Source: QHWK01 sp035315685 (GTDB lineage: Bacteria; Acidobacteriota; Vicinamibacteria; Vicinamibacterales; CAVVIG01). From it: a stretch of 11,796 nt of DNA. The notes beneath the pieces are model-generated. The model searched no databases. It was not told the DNA's origin and saw nothing but the letters and a program-made list of their open reading frames with translations. Location of the stretch: assembly GCA_035315685.1 (NCBI GenBank), contig DATFXR010000487.1:1-11796 (forward strand), written 5' to 3'. Below, piece by piece: positions 1 to 7,129 of the stretch (position 1 is the first letter of the stretch; the number at the start of each line of letters is the position of its first letter). A program made the position numbers and the translations under genes.

Positions 1-389
1 GCCTCGCGGACCTTCTGGAAGATCACCTGCTTGGCCGTCTGCGCGGCGATGCGGCCGAGCACCTCGGTCGGCTTCGGGAACTCCATCTCGTCGCCCAGCT
101 CGATGCTGTTCGCCACCTCGTCGCCGTAGAGCGGGCGGTACATCTCGCGCGCTTCCGTGAGCGAGATCTCGGTGGCCGCGTTGGTCACGTCCTCGACGAC
201 CGTCTTCAGCGCGAACAGATCGACCTGACCGGTCTCGGTGTTGAACCGCGTCTTCAGGTTTTCGCCGGTCTTGTAATACTTGCGCGACGCCGTCGCGACG
301 GCTTCTTCGATCGCGCTGATCACGACGTCCGGCTCGATGCCTTTTTCCTTGGCGAGCGCCTCAATCGTTTGTTGCAACGGATTCGACAT
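1..389 (-). CDS. nusA: Transcription factor NusA, N-terminal part (gene runs off the window)
   Basis: NusA binds RNA polymerase and modulates pausing, intrinsic termination and antitermination. Only the first 129 codons are visible. Translation from the ATG at 387-389 begins MSNPLQQTIEALAKEKGI and continues through a block with RKYYKTGENLKTRFN, which is the N-terminal RNA-polymerase-binding domain. The following S1, KH1 and KH2 domains lie outside the window. The ATG is two bases after the rimP stop codon, and a GGAAGTGG stretch inside the end of rimP may serve as ribosome binding site, so the two genes are surely co-transcribed. The rimP-nusA order is the standard bacterial one, usually followed by infB. 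The family call is by recognition of the N-terminal domain and by this context. Confidence 0.95.
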   Translation of the reverse strand, partial: MSNPLQQTIEALAKEKGIEPDVVISAIEEAVATASRKYYKTGENLKTRFNTETGQVDLFALKTVVEDVTNAATEISLTEAREMYRPLYGDEVANSIELGDEMEFPKPTEVLGRIAAQTAKQVIFQKVRE

Positions 390-391
390 GT

Positions 392-877
392 CTAAAATTC
401 CACTTCCAGATTCGCGCGCGTGATACCAGCGAGTGGCACGCGACGGGTCTTCCCGTCTTCGCTATCGATCAGTACGTCACCACCGTCGACGCCGCCGAGC
501 CGTCCGCGAAAGAACCCCTGGCCGTCGATGCGGTCGCGAACCACGATCTTCGCGAGCCGTCCCGCGAACCGACGATAGTCGTCCGGGCGGCGGAGTGGCC
601 GATCCAGCCCGGGCGACGACACCTCGAGGGTGTATGCCGACGGCACGACATCCTCGACGTCGAGGATCGCGCTCAGGTCGCGGCTGACGTGCGCGCAGTC
701 GTCGACGCTGACGCTCTCCTCTGCCGACGCCGCCGGTCCTGCGCGATCGATCTGAATCCGCAGCACCATGCCCGGCGCTTCACGCCGGAACTGGACGTCG
801 AAAATCTCCAGGCCGCGGTCTGCGGCCACGCGGGCGGCGATGTCCCGCACCTTGTCGACCACCGTGTCCGCGGCCAT
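392..877 (-). CDS. rimP: Ribosome maturation factor RimP
   Basis: RimP helps assemble the 30S ribosomal subunit in the cytoplasm. From the ATG at 875-877 the product is 161 residues, near the usual family length of about 150-160. The N-terminal domain shows GLEIFDVQFRREAPG (22-36), and the hallmark block LEVSSPGLDRPL lies at 84-95. The C-terminal SH3-like domain ends in RANLEVEF. An in-frame ATG at 965-967 would add 30 residues rich in Arg and Ala. I reject it because it sits five bases after the U-tract of a terminator hairpin, has no ribosome binding site, and the extra residues do not look like RimP. The chosen ATG has GAGAG about 8 bases upstream. The stop codon is two bases before nusA, so this gene begins the rimP-nusA operon. 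Confidence 0.93.
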   Translation of the reverse strand: MAADTVVDKVRDIAARVAADRGLEIFDVQFRREAPGMVLRIQIDRAGPAASAEESVSVDDCAHVSRDLSAILDVEDVVPSAYTLEVSSPGLDRPLRRPDDYRRFAGRLAKIVVRDRIDGQGFFRGRLGGVDGGDVLIDSEDGKTRRVPLAGITRANLEVEF

Positions 878-972
878 ACCCGCTCTCGTTGTCCGCAATG
901 GCCTGGCGCGACGCTTTCCGGCGAGCGGCGATCGCTCGGCTGACGCTTTCGCGCCACATCCGGCCATAAACT

Positions 973-996
973 AAAAAAGTGGGCACACGCCCACTT
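973..996 (-). terminator. Intrinsic terminator hairpin in the rimP leader (candidate attenuator)
   Basis: On the minus strand a perfect 8-bp stem (AAGTGGGC pairing with GCCCACTT, 977-984 and 989-996) encloses a four-base loop. Six Ts follow directly (973-978). This is the classic shape of a Rho-independent terminator. It lies about 20 bases after the predicted rimP transcription start and about 95 bases before the rimP ATG, and also after the end of rimO. It could therefore stop read-through from rimO, or act as an attenuator of the rimP-nusA operon. The structure is seen directly; the regulatory role is inferred. Confidence 0.8.
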
Positions 997-1025
997 CGGT
1001 CCTACACCCAGGCTCCGAAATAAAA

Positions 1026-1034
1026 ATTATAGCA
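1026..1034 (-). promoter_or_regulatory. Extended -10 promoter for rimP-nusA
   Basis: The minus strand reads TGCTATAAT, a perfect TATAAT hexamer (1026-1031) preceded by the TGn of an extended -10 element. No good -35 hexamer is visible 16-18 bases upstream, which extended -10 promoters can tolerate. Transcription would start near 1018-1020, giving a leader of roughly 140 bases before the rimP ATG and including the hairpin at 973-996. In this GC-rich window the AT-rich patch at 1021-1031 stands out. The call rests on motif match only. Confidence 0.6.
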
Positions 1035-1057
1035 CGCTCCCGGCAGGCGCCTCCGAT

Positions 1058-2440
1058 TCAGGACAAGGGGCGTGCAACCAGATCGTAGTCGCGAGCCCCG
1101 ACGATCTCGACCTCGGCAAATTCGCCGGCCCGAAACGCCGACGGGTCGCAGTCGGTGAGGAACACCGCTGCGTCGATATCCGGCGCCTGCGTGGCGAGAC
1201 GCGCCTTCAGGACCAGGTCATGCTCAGCCGACGGCCCATCGATGAGCACACGGACGCGCTGACCGATGCGGGCCGACTGCCGCTCGCCGACGAGCTCCTT
1301 CTGCAGTGCCATGACGCTCGCCCGGCGACCCGCCTTCACCCGTCCGGGCACGTCGTCGTCCAGGTCGAACGCCGACGTTCCTTCCTCGTGCGAGTAGGTG
1401 AAGACGCCGACGTGATCGAACGAGTGATCGCGGATGAACCCCCGCAGCTGATCGACGTCCCGGTCCGTTTCGCCGGGGAACCCCACGATGAACGTCGTGC
1501 GGAGCGCGACGCCGGGGACTCGATCGCGAATCCGCGCCAGCAGACGGTCGTAGGTCTCCCTGCTCCCCGGCCGCTTCATCCGCTTCAGCACGTCGTTCGA
1601 CGCGTGCTGCAGCGGAAGGTCGATGTACTTGCAGACTTTCTCGCAATCTGCCATTGCCGCGAGCGTGGCGTCGTCGATCGTCGTCGGGTAGAGGTAGAGG
1701 AGGCGGATCCATTCGAGGCCGTCGATTTCGTTCAATTCGCGCAGCAGCCGCGCGAGCGCCCCACGCTCGCCACGGTCGATGCCGTAAAACGTCGTGTCCT
1801 GCGAGATCAGCAGCAGTTCCTTGACGCCGCGATCGGCCAGCGCGCGGGCTTCGCGGACGATCGATTCTCCGGGACGGCTCCGATAGGCGCCCCGCAGCGT
1901 CGGGATGATGCAGAAGGCGCATTTGTAGTCGCAGCCTTCGGCGATTTTCACGTAGGCGTAATGCCGCGGCGTCGCGAACAGGCGCGGCGTGTCGGCGTCG
2001 TAAATGTACGTCGGGGCTTCGCGCCTCCCGGTCGGGACTGGCGGCTGGGGGCCGGGGGCTAGCTGATCGCGCCGGTACAAAGGGAGCGGCGCGGCGCCGG
2101 GGGCAATCGCACCGACAATCTGCGGCACTTCGCCCGTGCCGAGGACCGCGTCGATCTCCGGGATCTCCTTCTTCAGTTCGTCACGGTAACGCTCCGCCAT
2201 GCAGCCAGTGACGATCAGCCGCCGGCAGGCGCCGTCTTTCTTGTGCTCGGCCATCTCGAGGATGGTGTCAATCGACTCTTGCTTCGCCGAATCGATGAAC
2301 GCGCACGTGTTGACGACCAGCACGTCGGCGGCGGACGGATCCTGAGTCAGTTCGTGCCCCGCCCGCTGTGCGAGTCCGAGCATCACTTCGGAATCGACCA
2401 GATTCTTCGGACAGCCGAGGGAGATGAGACCAATCTTCAT
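1058..2440 (-). CDS. rimO: Ribosomal protein S12 methylthiotransferase RimO
   Basis: RimO is a radical-SAM enzyme with two iron-sulfur clusters that methylthiolates a conserved aspartate of ribosomal protein S12. The 460-residue product starts MKIGLISLGCPKNLVDSE, the standard RimO beginning. The N-terminal cluster cysteines are C10, C46 (NTCAF) and C80 (TGCMAER). The radical-SAM motif CxxxCxxC is at C170, C174 and C177 (EGCDYKCAFC), followed by IIPTLRGAYRSR. The C-terminal 65 or so residues form the TRAM RNA-binding domain. The ATG at 2438-2440 has only a weak AGAG upstream. Residues about 127-139 (LAPGPQPPVPTGR) lie between the UPF0004 and radical-SAM domains and are encoded by a G-rich repeat stretch, probably an in-frame insert. 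The gene is separated from asnS by a palindromic repeat and from rimP by a promoter and hairpin. Confidence 0.95.
   Translation of the reverse strand: MKIGLISLGCPKNLVDSEVMLGLAQRAGHELTQDPSAADVLVVNTCAFIDSAKQESIDTILEMAEHKKDGACRRLIVTGCMAERYRDELKKEIPEIDAVLGTGEVPQIVGAIAPGAAPLPLYRRDQLAPGPQPPVPTGRREAPTYIYDADTPRLFATPRHYAYVKIAEGCDYKCAFCIIPTLRGAYRSRPGESIVREARALADRGVKELLLISQDTTFYGIDRGERGALARLLRELNEIDGLEWIRLLYLYPTTIDDATLAAMADCEKVCKYIDLPLQHASNDVLKRMKRPGSRETYDRLLARIRDRVPGVALRTTFIVGFPGETDRDVDQLRGFIRDHSFDHVGVFTYSHEEGTSAFDLDDDVPGRVKAGRRASVMALQKELVGERQSARIGQRVRVLIDGPSAEHDLVLKARLATQAPDIDAAVFLTDCDPSAFRAGEFAEVEIVGARDYDLVARPLS
2029..2062. repeat. G-rich repeat arm inside rimO
   Basis: The plus strand carries short units such as GGGACTGGCGG, CTGGGGGCC and GGGGGCTAG. 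They resemble the arms of the palindrome after asnS (2453-2540). Here only one arm is present. It encodes the proline-rich linker residues about 127-138 of RimO without breaking the frame. Base composition and unit resemblance are seen directly; origin as a repeat insertion is inferred. Confidence 0.5.
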
Positions 2441-2452
2441 AGCACTCTGACG

Positions 2453-2540
2453 GACTGGGAACTGGGAGCTGGGAACTGGAGTTGGCTAACCAGCGAGATC
2501 CTCGTAGTTTCCCCAGCCCCTAGCCCCCAGTCCCCAGCCC
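2453..2540. repeat. G-rich imperfect palindrome between asnS and rimO
   Basis: The left arm (2453-2480) is made of units like GGGAACTGGGAGCTGGGAAC. The right arm (2511-2540) reads as its imperfect reverse complement (CCCCAGCCCCTAGCCCCC and so on). About 30 bases lie between the arms. The element fills almost the whole 100-base gap between the two genes and directly touches the asnS stop codon at 2541-2543. A large hairpin could form in the mRNA, but there is no U-tract, so it is not a standard intrinsic terminator. Confidence 0.75.
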
Positions 2541-3836
2541 TCACGGATACAGCCGATACAGCATTCGCGGATACGGAATCGTCTCACGCACGTGTTCGAG
2601 TTTGCAGATCCACGAGACGACGCGTTCGATGCCCATGCCGAAGCCGCCATGGGGCACCGTGCCATAGCGCCGCAGATCGAGGTACCATTCGAACGCCTCC
2701 TGCGGCAGCTCGTGCTCCTTGATGCGCTGCAGCAGAAGATCGAGGTCCGCAAGGCGCTCGCCGCCGCCGATGATCTCGCCGTAGCCCTCGGGCGCGAGCA
2801 CGTCCACGCCGAGTGCCAGCTCCGGGCGCTCTGGATCCGGCTTCATGTAGAACGCCTTCACGGCGGCCGGATAACGATGGACCATCACCGGCCGATCGTA
2901 TTCCTCCGACAACGTCGTCTCGTCGGGGCCGCCAAAGTCGCCGCCCCATTGGATCGGAAGCCCCCTGGCCTGCAGTTTCTTCACTGCCTCGTCGTAGGTG
3001 ATTCGCGGAAACGGCTTCTGCACGGCTTCGAGCTTCGACACGTCGCGCTCGATCACTTTCAGTTCGCGTCCGCGCCGCTCGAGCACGCGGCCAACGACCT
3101 CGACGATCAGATCTTCGGCGAGCGCCATCACGTCGTTCAGGTCGGCGTAGGCCATCTCCGGCTCGACCATCCAGAACTCGGTGAGGTGGCGGCGGGTCTT
3201 CGATTTCTCGGCGCGGAACGTCGGCCCGAAGCAGTAGACCTTGCCGAGCGCCATCGCGTTGGCTTCGTTGTAGAGCTGACCGCTCTGCGTCAGATAAGCA
3301 GTCTGTTCCTCGAAGTACTGCGCCGGAAACAGTGTCGTCGTGCCCTCACAGGCCGCCGGCGTGAAGATCGGCGTATCGGCGAGGATGAAGCCGCGGCCGT
3401 TGAAGAAGTCGCGGACGGCGTTGATGATCTCGTGACGGATGCGGAGGATCGCCTGCTGCCGCTCGCTGCGGATCCACAGGTGCCGGCGGTCGAGCAGGTA
3501 GTCGACGCCGTGCTCCTTCGGCGTGATCGGGAACTCGTGCGACTCGCCGACGACCTCGAGGTTCTTCACGTCGATCTCGTAGCCGCTGGGCGCCCGCTTG
3601 TCAGCGCGCGCGGTGCCGGTGACGATCAGCGAGGTTTCCTGCGAGAGATGGTCGGCGCGGGTGAACAGCTCGTCGCCGACCGCCGCTTTCGACATCACGC
3701 CCTGGATGAATCCCGTGCCGTCGCGCAGAATCAGAAAGTGAATCTTGCCGCTCGAGCGGCGATTGTGCAGCCATCCCTTGATGGTGACCTCTTCGCCCTC
3801 GTGCCGGCCGATGTCCTCTATATAGACGTGAGCCAT
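2541..3836 (-). CDS. asnS: Asparaginyl-tRNA synthetase (archaeal-like class IIb)
   Basis: The enzyme charges tRNA-Asn with asparagine in the cytoplasm. The product has 431 residues. Residues about 1-100 form the OB-fold anticodon-binding domain (IKGWLHNRRSSGKIHFLILR, 19-38). The class II catalytic core follows, with TPIFTPAACEGTTTLFP (155-171), motif 2 around FRAEKSKTRRHLTEF (207-221), a binding block GVDVLAPEGYGEIIGGGER (343-361) and motif 3 GGFGMGIERVV (397-407). The ending RETIPYPRMLYRLYP is typical of AsnRS rather than AspRS, and the compact size resembles archaeal or Thermus-type AsnRS. The ATG start overlaps the 3' end of the upstream isomerase-like gene by 19 bases, which suggests coupled translation. 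An AspRS/AsnRS of dual specificity is the main alternative. Confidence 0.93.
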   Translation of the reverse strand: MAHVYIEDIGRHEGEEVTIKGWLHNRRSSGKIHFLILRDGTGFIQGVMSKAAVGDELFTRADHLSQETSLIVTGTARADKRAPSGYEIDVKNLEVVGESHEFPITPKEHGVDYLLDRRHLWIRSERQQAILRIRHEIINAVRDFFNGRGFILADTPIFTPAACEGTTTLFPAQYFEEQTAYLTQSGQLYNEANAMALGKVYCFGPTFRAEKSKTRRHLTEFWMVEPEMAYADLNDVMALAEDLIVEVVGRVLERRGRELKVIERDVSKLEAVQKPFPRITYDEAVKKLQARGLPIQWGGDFGGPDETTLSEEYDRPVMVHRYPAAVKAFYMKPDPERPELALGVDVLAPEGYGEIIGGGERLADLDLLLQRIKEHELPQEAFEWYLDLRRYGTVPHGGFGMGIERVVSWICKLEHVRETIPYPRMLYRLYP

Positions 3837-4678
3837 CGTTCCATCTTCTCTCGGGCTTTCTTCAGCCGCGCCAGCGAGTCCTTCGCGGCGCCGTGTGCGC
3901 CGACTTCGAACATCATCGGACCGTCGTAGCCGATCTTCTGCACCGCCGTCAGCGCCGCGGCCCAGTCGATCGTGCCGTCGAGTGGCAACAGGTGATCATC
4001 CGCCCGCCCGTTGTTGTCGTGCAGGTGCGTCGCGATCACATGCTCCGACACCGTCTCGACCGCCTCGACGACGTCGCCATCGATGTGCGCGTGGCCGAAG
4101 TCGAGGCAGATCCCGACACCGAGGTTGTCGAGATCCTCTTCGACGAAGTGGACCAGCGATCCGGCGCGCGACAGCTCGTTCGGGATCACCTCGACGGCGA
4201 TCCGCATGCCGAGCGGCTCCGCCGTGTTCTGCAACTCCTCGATGCTGCGGCGCGCCGACGCCCGCGCATCCTGCGGCCCGACGAACTCGTCGCGCGGCTG
4301 CATCCGCGGAATGCCCAGGTGTATGACGAACACCGGCACCGGAATCCGCCGCGCGATGTACATCGCCTGCTGCGTTTCGGCGACGGCGCGCGCCCGCGCG
4401 TCCGGCTCGGCGCTCGCGATCGAGAACGACCCGTTCCACCGTCCGCCGACGAAGCTCTCGGCCGTCGGCGCATGCACGCTCCGCAACAGCAGGCCGGCGT
4501 CGGCGAGCCACTGCTGCAAATTCCCGATCGCAGCCGGATTGTGATAGTCGAAATGCGATCGCGTCGCAAACACCTCGACCATTTCGAACCCGTGCGCCGC
4601 GATCGCCTGAAAATGATCGCGGGTCAGGCGCTCGTGATGGAACAGGTGCGTCGACACCCCGAACGGTCGCTTAGCCAC
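3818..4678 (-). CDS. Sugar phosphate isomerase/epimerase-like TIM barrel protein
   Basis: This 286-residue protein belongs to the AP endonuclease 2 / xylose isomerase-like TIM barrel superfamily. Candidate metal-binding residues come in the expected order: H69 (SVHAP), H120 (HLG), E163 (EVIPN), D193 and H196 (DFGHAH), H218 and H220 (THLHDNN), D228 and H229, and E258 (FEV). These fit a divalent-metal site. Members include sugar epimerases and isomerases and endonuclease IV, but the substrate cannot be read from the sequence. The start is a GTG at 4676-4678, since the first internal ATG would remove 32 residues including the first strand. No strong ribosome binding site is visible. The 3' end overlaps asnS by 19 bases. 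The 52-base gap to the upstream Uma2-like gene is mostly a G-rich repeat. Confidence 0.82.
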   Translation of the reverse strand: MAKRPFGVSTHLFHHERLTRDHFQAIAAHGFEMVEVFATRSHFDYHNPAAIGNLQQWLADAGLLLRSVHAPTAESFVGGRWNGSFSIASAEPDARARAVAETQQAMYIARRIPVPVFVIHLGIPRMQPRDEFVGPQDARASARRSIEELQNTAEPLGMRIAVEVIPNELSRAGSLVHFVEEDLDNLGVGICLDFGHAHIDGDVVEAVETVSEHVIATHLHDNNGRADDHLLPLDGTIDWAAALTAVQKIGYDGPMMFEVGAHGAAKDSLARLKKAREKMERWLTSI

Positions 4679-4696
4679 AAGCCGAAACGGGAATTG

Positions 4697-4730
4697 TACT
4701 TGGGGCCGGGGGGCCGCGGCTAGGGGCTAG
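4697..4730. repeat. G-rich repeat arm after the Uma2-like gene
   Basis: The plus strand shows GGGGCCGGGGGGCCGCGGC followed by TAGGGGCTAG, similar to the arms at 2453-2540 and 2029-2062. Only one arm is present. It directly touches the TAG stop of the Uma2-like gene at 4731-4733 and fills most of the gap before the isomerase-like gene. Confidence 0.55.
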
Positions 4731-5273
4731 CTAGCGCGCGAAGATCGCGTCCACCGGCATCGACCAGCCAGGGACTGCTGGTTCGGCATCGACGATCTGG
4801 CCCGGTCCGTACTCGTGCGGCGATTCCGGACTGGCCGCGAGGAAGACGCGAACCCTCTCGCCTCTGACATCCACGTCCCAGATAACGAGAGCGCCGGCGA
4901 CGAAATAGTCGGCACGCTTCGCGGCCATGGCCCGGTCGCCAGCGGCCATGTAGTCGTCGGGGCTGCGGACTTCGACTGCAAACCGCGGTGCGCCATCGCA
5001 GAATTCTTCGCTCGGCGGCTGATTCGAAAACGCAGCATCCGGGCTGAACGACCAGCGATTCGGAAGATCGACGATGAAGCCCACGCTGTCCGGGTACGCG
5101 TATCCGCGAGACGTGCGCCGCTCGTGCGCCAGCAACGAGATATAGATGTTCGCGGCCACCCGGCCGTGCCGTCCGCTGGCGGCGCCGATTACGACGATCT
5201 CTCCGCCGACGATCTCCGCCTTGCCTTCGACGCGGTAGAGTTCGTCGATCGTCGCCGTTCGCTTGCTCGACAT
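4731..5273 (-). CDS. Uma2 family (DUF820) PD-(D/E)XK nuclease-like protein
   Basis: The 180-residue product matches the Uma2/DUF820 pattern: an N-terminal EIVGGEIVVIG (20-30), SFSPDAAF with D79, PRFAVEVRSPDD (97-107) with E101, and K119 before ADYFVAG. Together these form a PD-(D/E)XK-type nuclease core. R103 takes the place of a lysine in the E-x-K pair, and K119 may supply the charge. The biological role of this family is not well settled. I chose the ATG at 5271-5273 because AGGA lies 8 bases upstream. A longer in-frame start at 5330 would add 19 residues that do not resemble the family. A 191-base gap separates it from the upstream gene, so it may have its own promoter, but I cannot point to a convincing one. 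Confidence 0.82.
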   Translation of the reverse strand: MSSKRTATIDELYRVEGKAEIVGGEIVVIGAASGRHGRVAANIYISLLAHERRTSRGYAYPDSVGFIVDLPNRWSFSPDAAFSNQPPSEEFCDGAPRFAVEVRSPDDYMAAGDRAMAAKRADYFVAGALVIWDVDVRGERVRVFLAASPESPHEYGPGQIVDAEPAVPGWSMPVDAIFAR

Positions 5274-5464
5274 CCCGCAGATCCTACCATCGTCGTGAGG
5301 CGCTCTCAGTGCAGTTCCTGCCCAAGACATGTCATTTCCAGTGGTTTACGGTCAGTCGTCCGGCATGCAGGCAAGACAAGGACCATGGCGCGCCAGTGGC
5401 GGCCAGGCCAGCAAATTCGTGTGCAGATCGCGACGGAGATCGCGAACGGACGGGAGCGGAACCG

Positions 5465-6085
5465 TTACTGGAGCGCCTTGCGGTAGCCTTCGCTGACGCT
5501 CTTGCCGAGCTGCTCGAGGATGTAAACGTCGCCACGCAACTCGAGCACCTGGCGGCGGAACTGCTCGATGTCGCCGCGCGACGCCTTCGTCGGATCGCCC
5601 GCCGACATGATCGCGAGCGCGGACGCCGCCTGGTCGAACATGCGCCGCTGGATCGTCGCGTAGAGATCCTGCCCGGCGTAGGTGCTGGCGTACTTCTGCA
5701 CTTCGCCGTAATCCATGTGCGCGAGCGCGCCGGTGCGGTCGGCGGTCTGCCAGCTCGCGCTTCGCAGCGCCGCGTTCGAGACGTTGATCTCCAGCGTCTG
5801 GATGGCGCTGTGGCCGCCGGCAATCATCTCGTTGGCGAACTCGAGCGCGGCGTCGAGATGCTCCTGCTGCATCGGCATGCCGCGCAGTTCGCCGTCGAGC
5901 TCCTTCTGATTGTCGGCAATCTCGCGGCGGATGTTGTCGCGCGCCTCGCGCACGAGCGCGCGGCTATGGAGCGATTCGCGGATCCCTTCGAGCGACAGCG
6001 CGATCAGGATGCCCGCCGTGATCGTGATCAGCTGCAGGCCGAAGTCTTTCCATGAGCGGATCGCGTGTGGCGGGTGGATATCCAC
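5465..6085 (-). CDS. Single-pass membrane protein of unknown function
   Basis: I do not recognise a named family with certainty. The 206-residue product has a short basic N-terminus followed by one clear transmembrane helix (residues about 15-33, FGLQLITITAGILIALSLEG). A charged, probably coiled-coil region follows at about 34-70, then a mostly helical soluble domain to the end. This layout fits an inner-membrane anchor with the domain on the outside or inside unclear. The start is a GTG at 6083-6085, since the only alternative Met codons lie after the membrane helix. It begins 9 bases after the amgK-like stop, so it is probably the last gene of that operon. Link to cell-wall metabolism is suggested only by this neighbourhood. 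Confidence 0.7.
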   Translation of the reverse strand: MDIHPPHAIRSWKDFGLQLITITAGILIALSLEGIRESLHSRALVREARDNIRREIADNQKELDGELRGMPMQQEHLDAALEFANEMIAGGHSAIQTLEINVSNAALRSASWQTADRTGALAHMDYGEVQKYASTYAGQDLYATIQRRMFDQAASALAIMSAGDPTKASRGDIEQFRRQVLELRGDVYILEQLGKSVSEGYRKALQ

Positions 6086-6094
6086 CGCGACAGT

Positions 6095-7129
6095 CTACGC
6101 CAGCTCCTCGACTCTCGCGGCGAGCAGCTCGTGCAGGCGCGCGAGTCGCGGGTACTTCTCCACGTTCCTGCGTACGTAGCGCAGCGTCCGCGGCATGTAC
6201 TTGATGTAGACCGGATTGCTCCGCGTCATCGTCTGATACCCGAACGTTCCGAGCGCCTTCAGGTTGCGCTGGACCGCCATCAGATCGAACCGGCGGCGGA
6301 ATTCGTCGGCGTCCGGCGCCGCGCCGTCGCGCGTCTTGAGCGCGAGGAAATAGGCGATCAGATCGTCGAGGTCGCGGTCGGTGATGTCCACGTACGAGTC
6401 GCGGAGGAGCGACACCAGATCGTAGGTGTCGGGCCCCATGCGCGCGTCCTGGAAGTCGATGATGTGCAGGCTGCCCTGGTGGAGCATCAGGTTGCGGCTG
6501 TGATAGTCGCGATGGCACAGCACGCGCGGTTCCGCGGCGAGCTCTTCGGCGATGGCCGCCCACTCGGCCGTGAACGCCATCCGCTCGGACGCCGTCAGCG
6601 CGACGCCGCGATATCCCTCGACGAAATGCTTCAGGAAGAACTCGAGCTCCCAGGTCAGCTTCTCGACGTCGAACGCGATGCTGTACGGAGGGTAATCCTG
6701 CGACCGGAGTGCGTCGCCTCGCCGCTGCAGCTGCTCGATGAGCGAGACACTCTCGCGATACAACGCCGCATGCGCGATTGGCGGTGCGGCGCCGAGGTGC
6801 GCCTGCAGCGTGACGTCGCCGAGATCCTGCAATGCCAGGATGCCGAGCGCATCGGAGTGGCCGAGGATGCTCGGTACGGGCAGCGGGATCTGCTGGAGCA
6901 GCGCGGCGACACGCGCGAACGCCAGCGTCGCGAAATCAATCGAGCTCGCGTGCAGCGCGAGGACGAATGACGGGCCGTCGATCGGAATGATGCGGAAGTA
7001 CTTTCGATCCGAGGCATCGCCGGTCAGCGGCACGACATGCGCGTCCGGTCCTGCGAGGCCGCTCTCGGCAAGGTACCGATCGATCCGCTCGCGTAGCTCG
7101 AGCCCCTCTTCAGTGCGCTGTTCGCTCAT
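6095..7129 (-). CDS. amgK: AmgK-like N-acetylmuramate/N-acetylglucosamine anomeric kinase (phosphotransferase family)
   Basis: This 344-residue protein has an aminoglycoside phosphotransferase-type kinase fold. The nucleotide loop signature TGDASDRKYFRI is at 36-47. The catalytic loop HRDYHSRNLML (206-216) carries H206, D208 and N213, and the metal-binding segment IIDFQDARMGPDTYDLVSLL is at 223-242. These two blocks are characteristic of AmgK, which phosphorylates the anomeric position of MurNAc or GlcNAc in peptidoglycan recycling. The ATG at 7127-7129 overlaps the stop codon of the MurU-like gene as ATGA, indicating coupled translation. An upstream in-frame start inside that gene gives an arginine-rich shadow and is rejected. 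The adjacent nucleotidyltransferase supports the assignment. Exact sugar specificity is inferred. Confidence 0.83.
   Translation of the reverse strand: MSEQRTEEGLELRERIDRYLAESGLAGPDAHVVPLTGDASDRKYFRIIPIDGPSFVLALHASSIDFATLAFARVAALLQQIPLPVPSILGHSDALGILALQDLGDVTLQAHLGAAPPIAHAALYRESVSLIEQLQRRGDALRSQDYPPYSIAFDVEKLTWELEFFLKHFVEGYRGVALTASERMAFTAEWAAIAEELAAEPRVLCHRDYHSRNLMLHQGSLHIIDFQDARMGPDTYDLVSLLRDSYVDITDRDLDDLIAYFLALKTRDGAAPDADEFRRRFDLMAVQRNLKALGTFGYQTMTRSNPVYIKYMPRTLRYVRRNVEKYPRLARLHELLAARVEELA

Noticed and set aside
878..967. Longer rimP starting at the ATG at 965-967
   Set aside because: The ATG lies right after a terminator U-tract, lacks a ribosome binding site, and the extra 30 residues are unlike RimP.
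1220..2062. Plus-strand open frame of about 280 codons opposite rimO
   Set aside because: It lies wholly opposite the radical-SAM region of rimO and shows no domain or ribosome binding site.
2592..3929. Long plus-strand open frame of about 445 codons opposite asnS
   Set aside because: It is antisense to a clear AsnRS, has no recognisable motif, and is rich in Arg, Leu and Val in the way of GC-rich shadow frames.
3893..4723. Plus-strand open frame of about 276 codons opposite the isomerase-like gene
   Set aside because: Arg-rich shadow of a gene with intact metal-site motifs on the other strand.
5332..5823. Minus-strand frame of 163 codons overlapping the single-helix protein gene
   Set aside because: It is a Ser/Arg-rich alternative frame of the gene at 5465-6085 with no support of its own.
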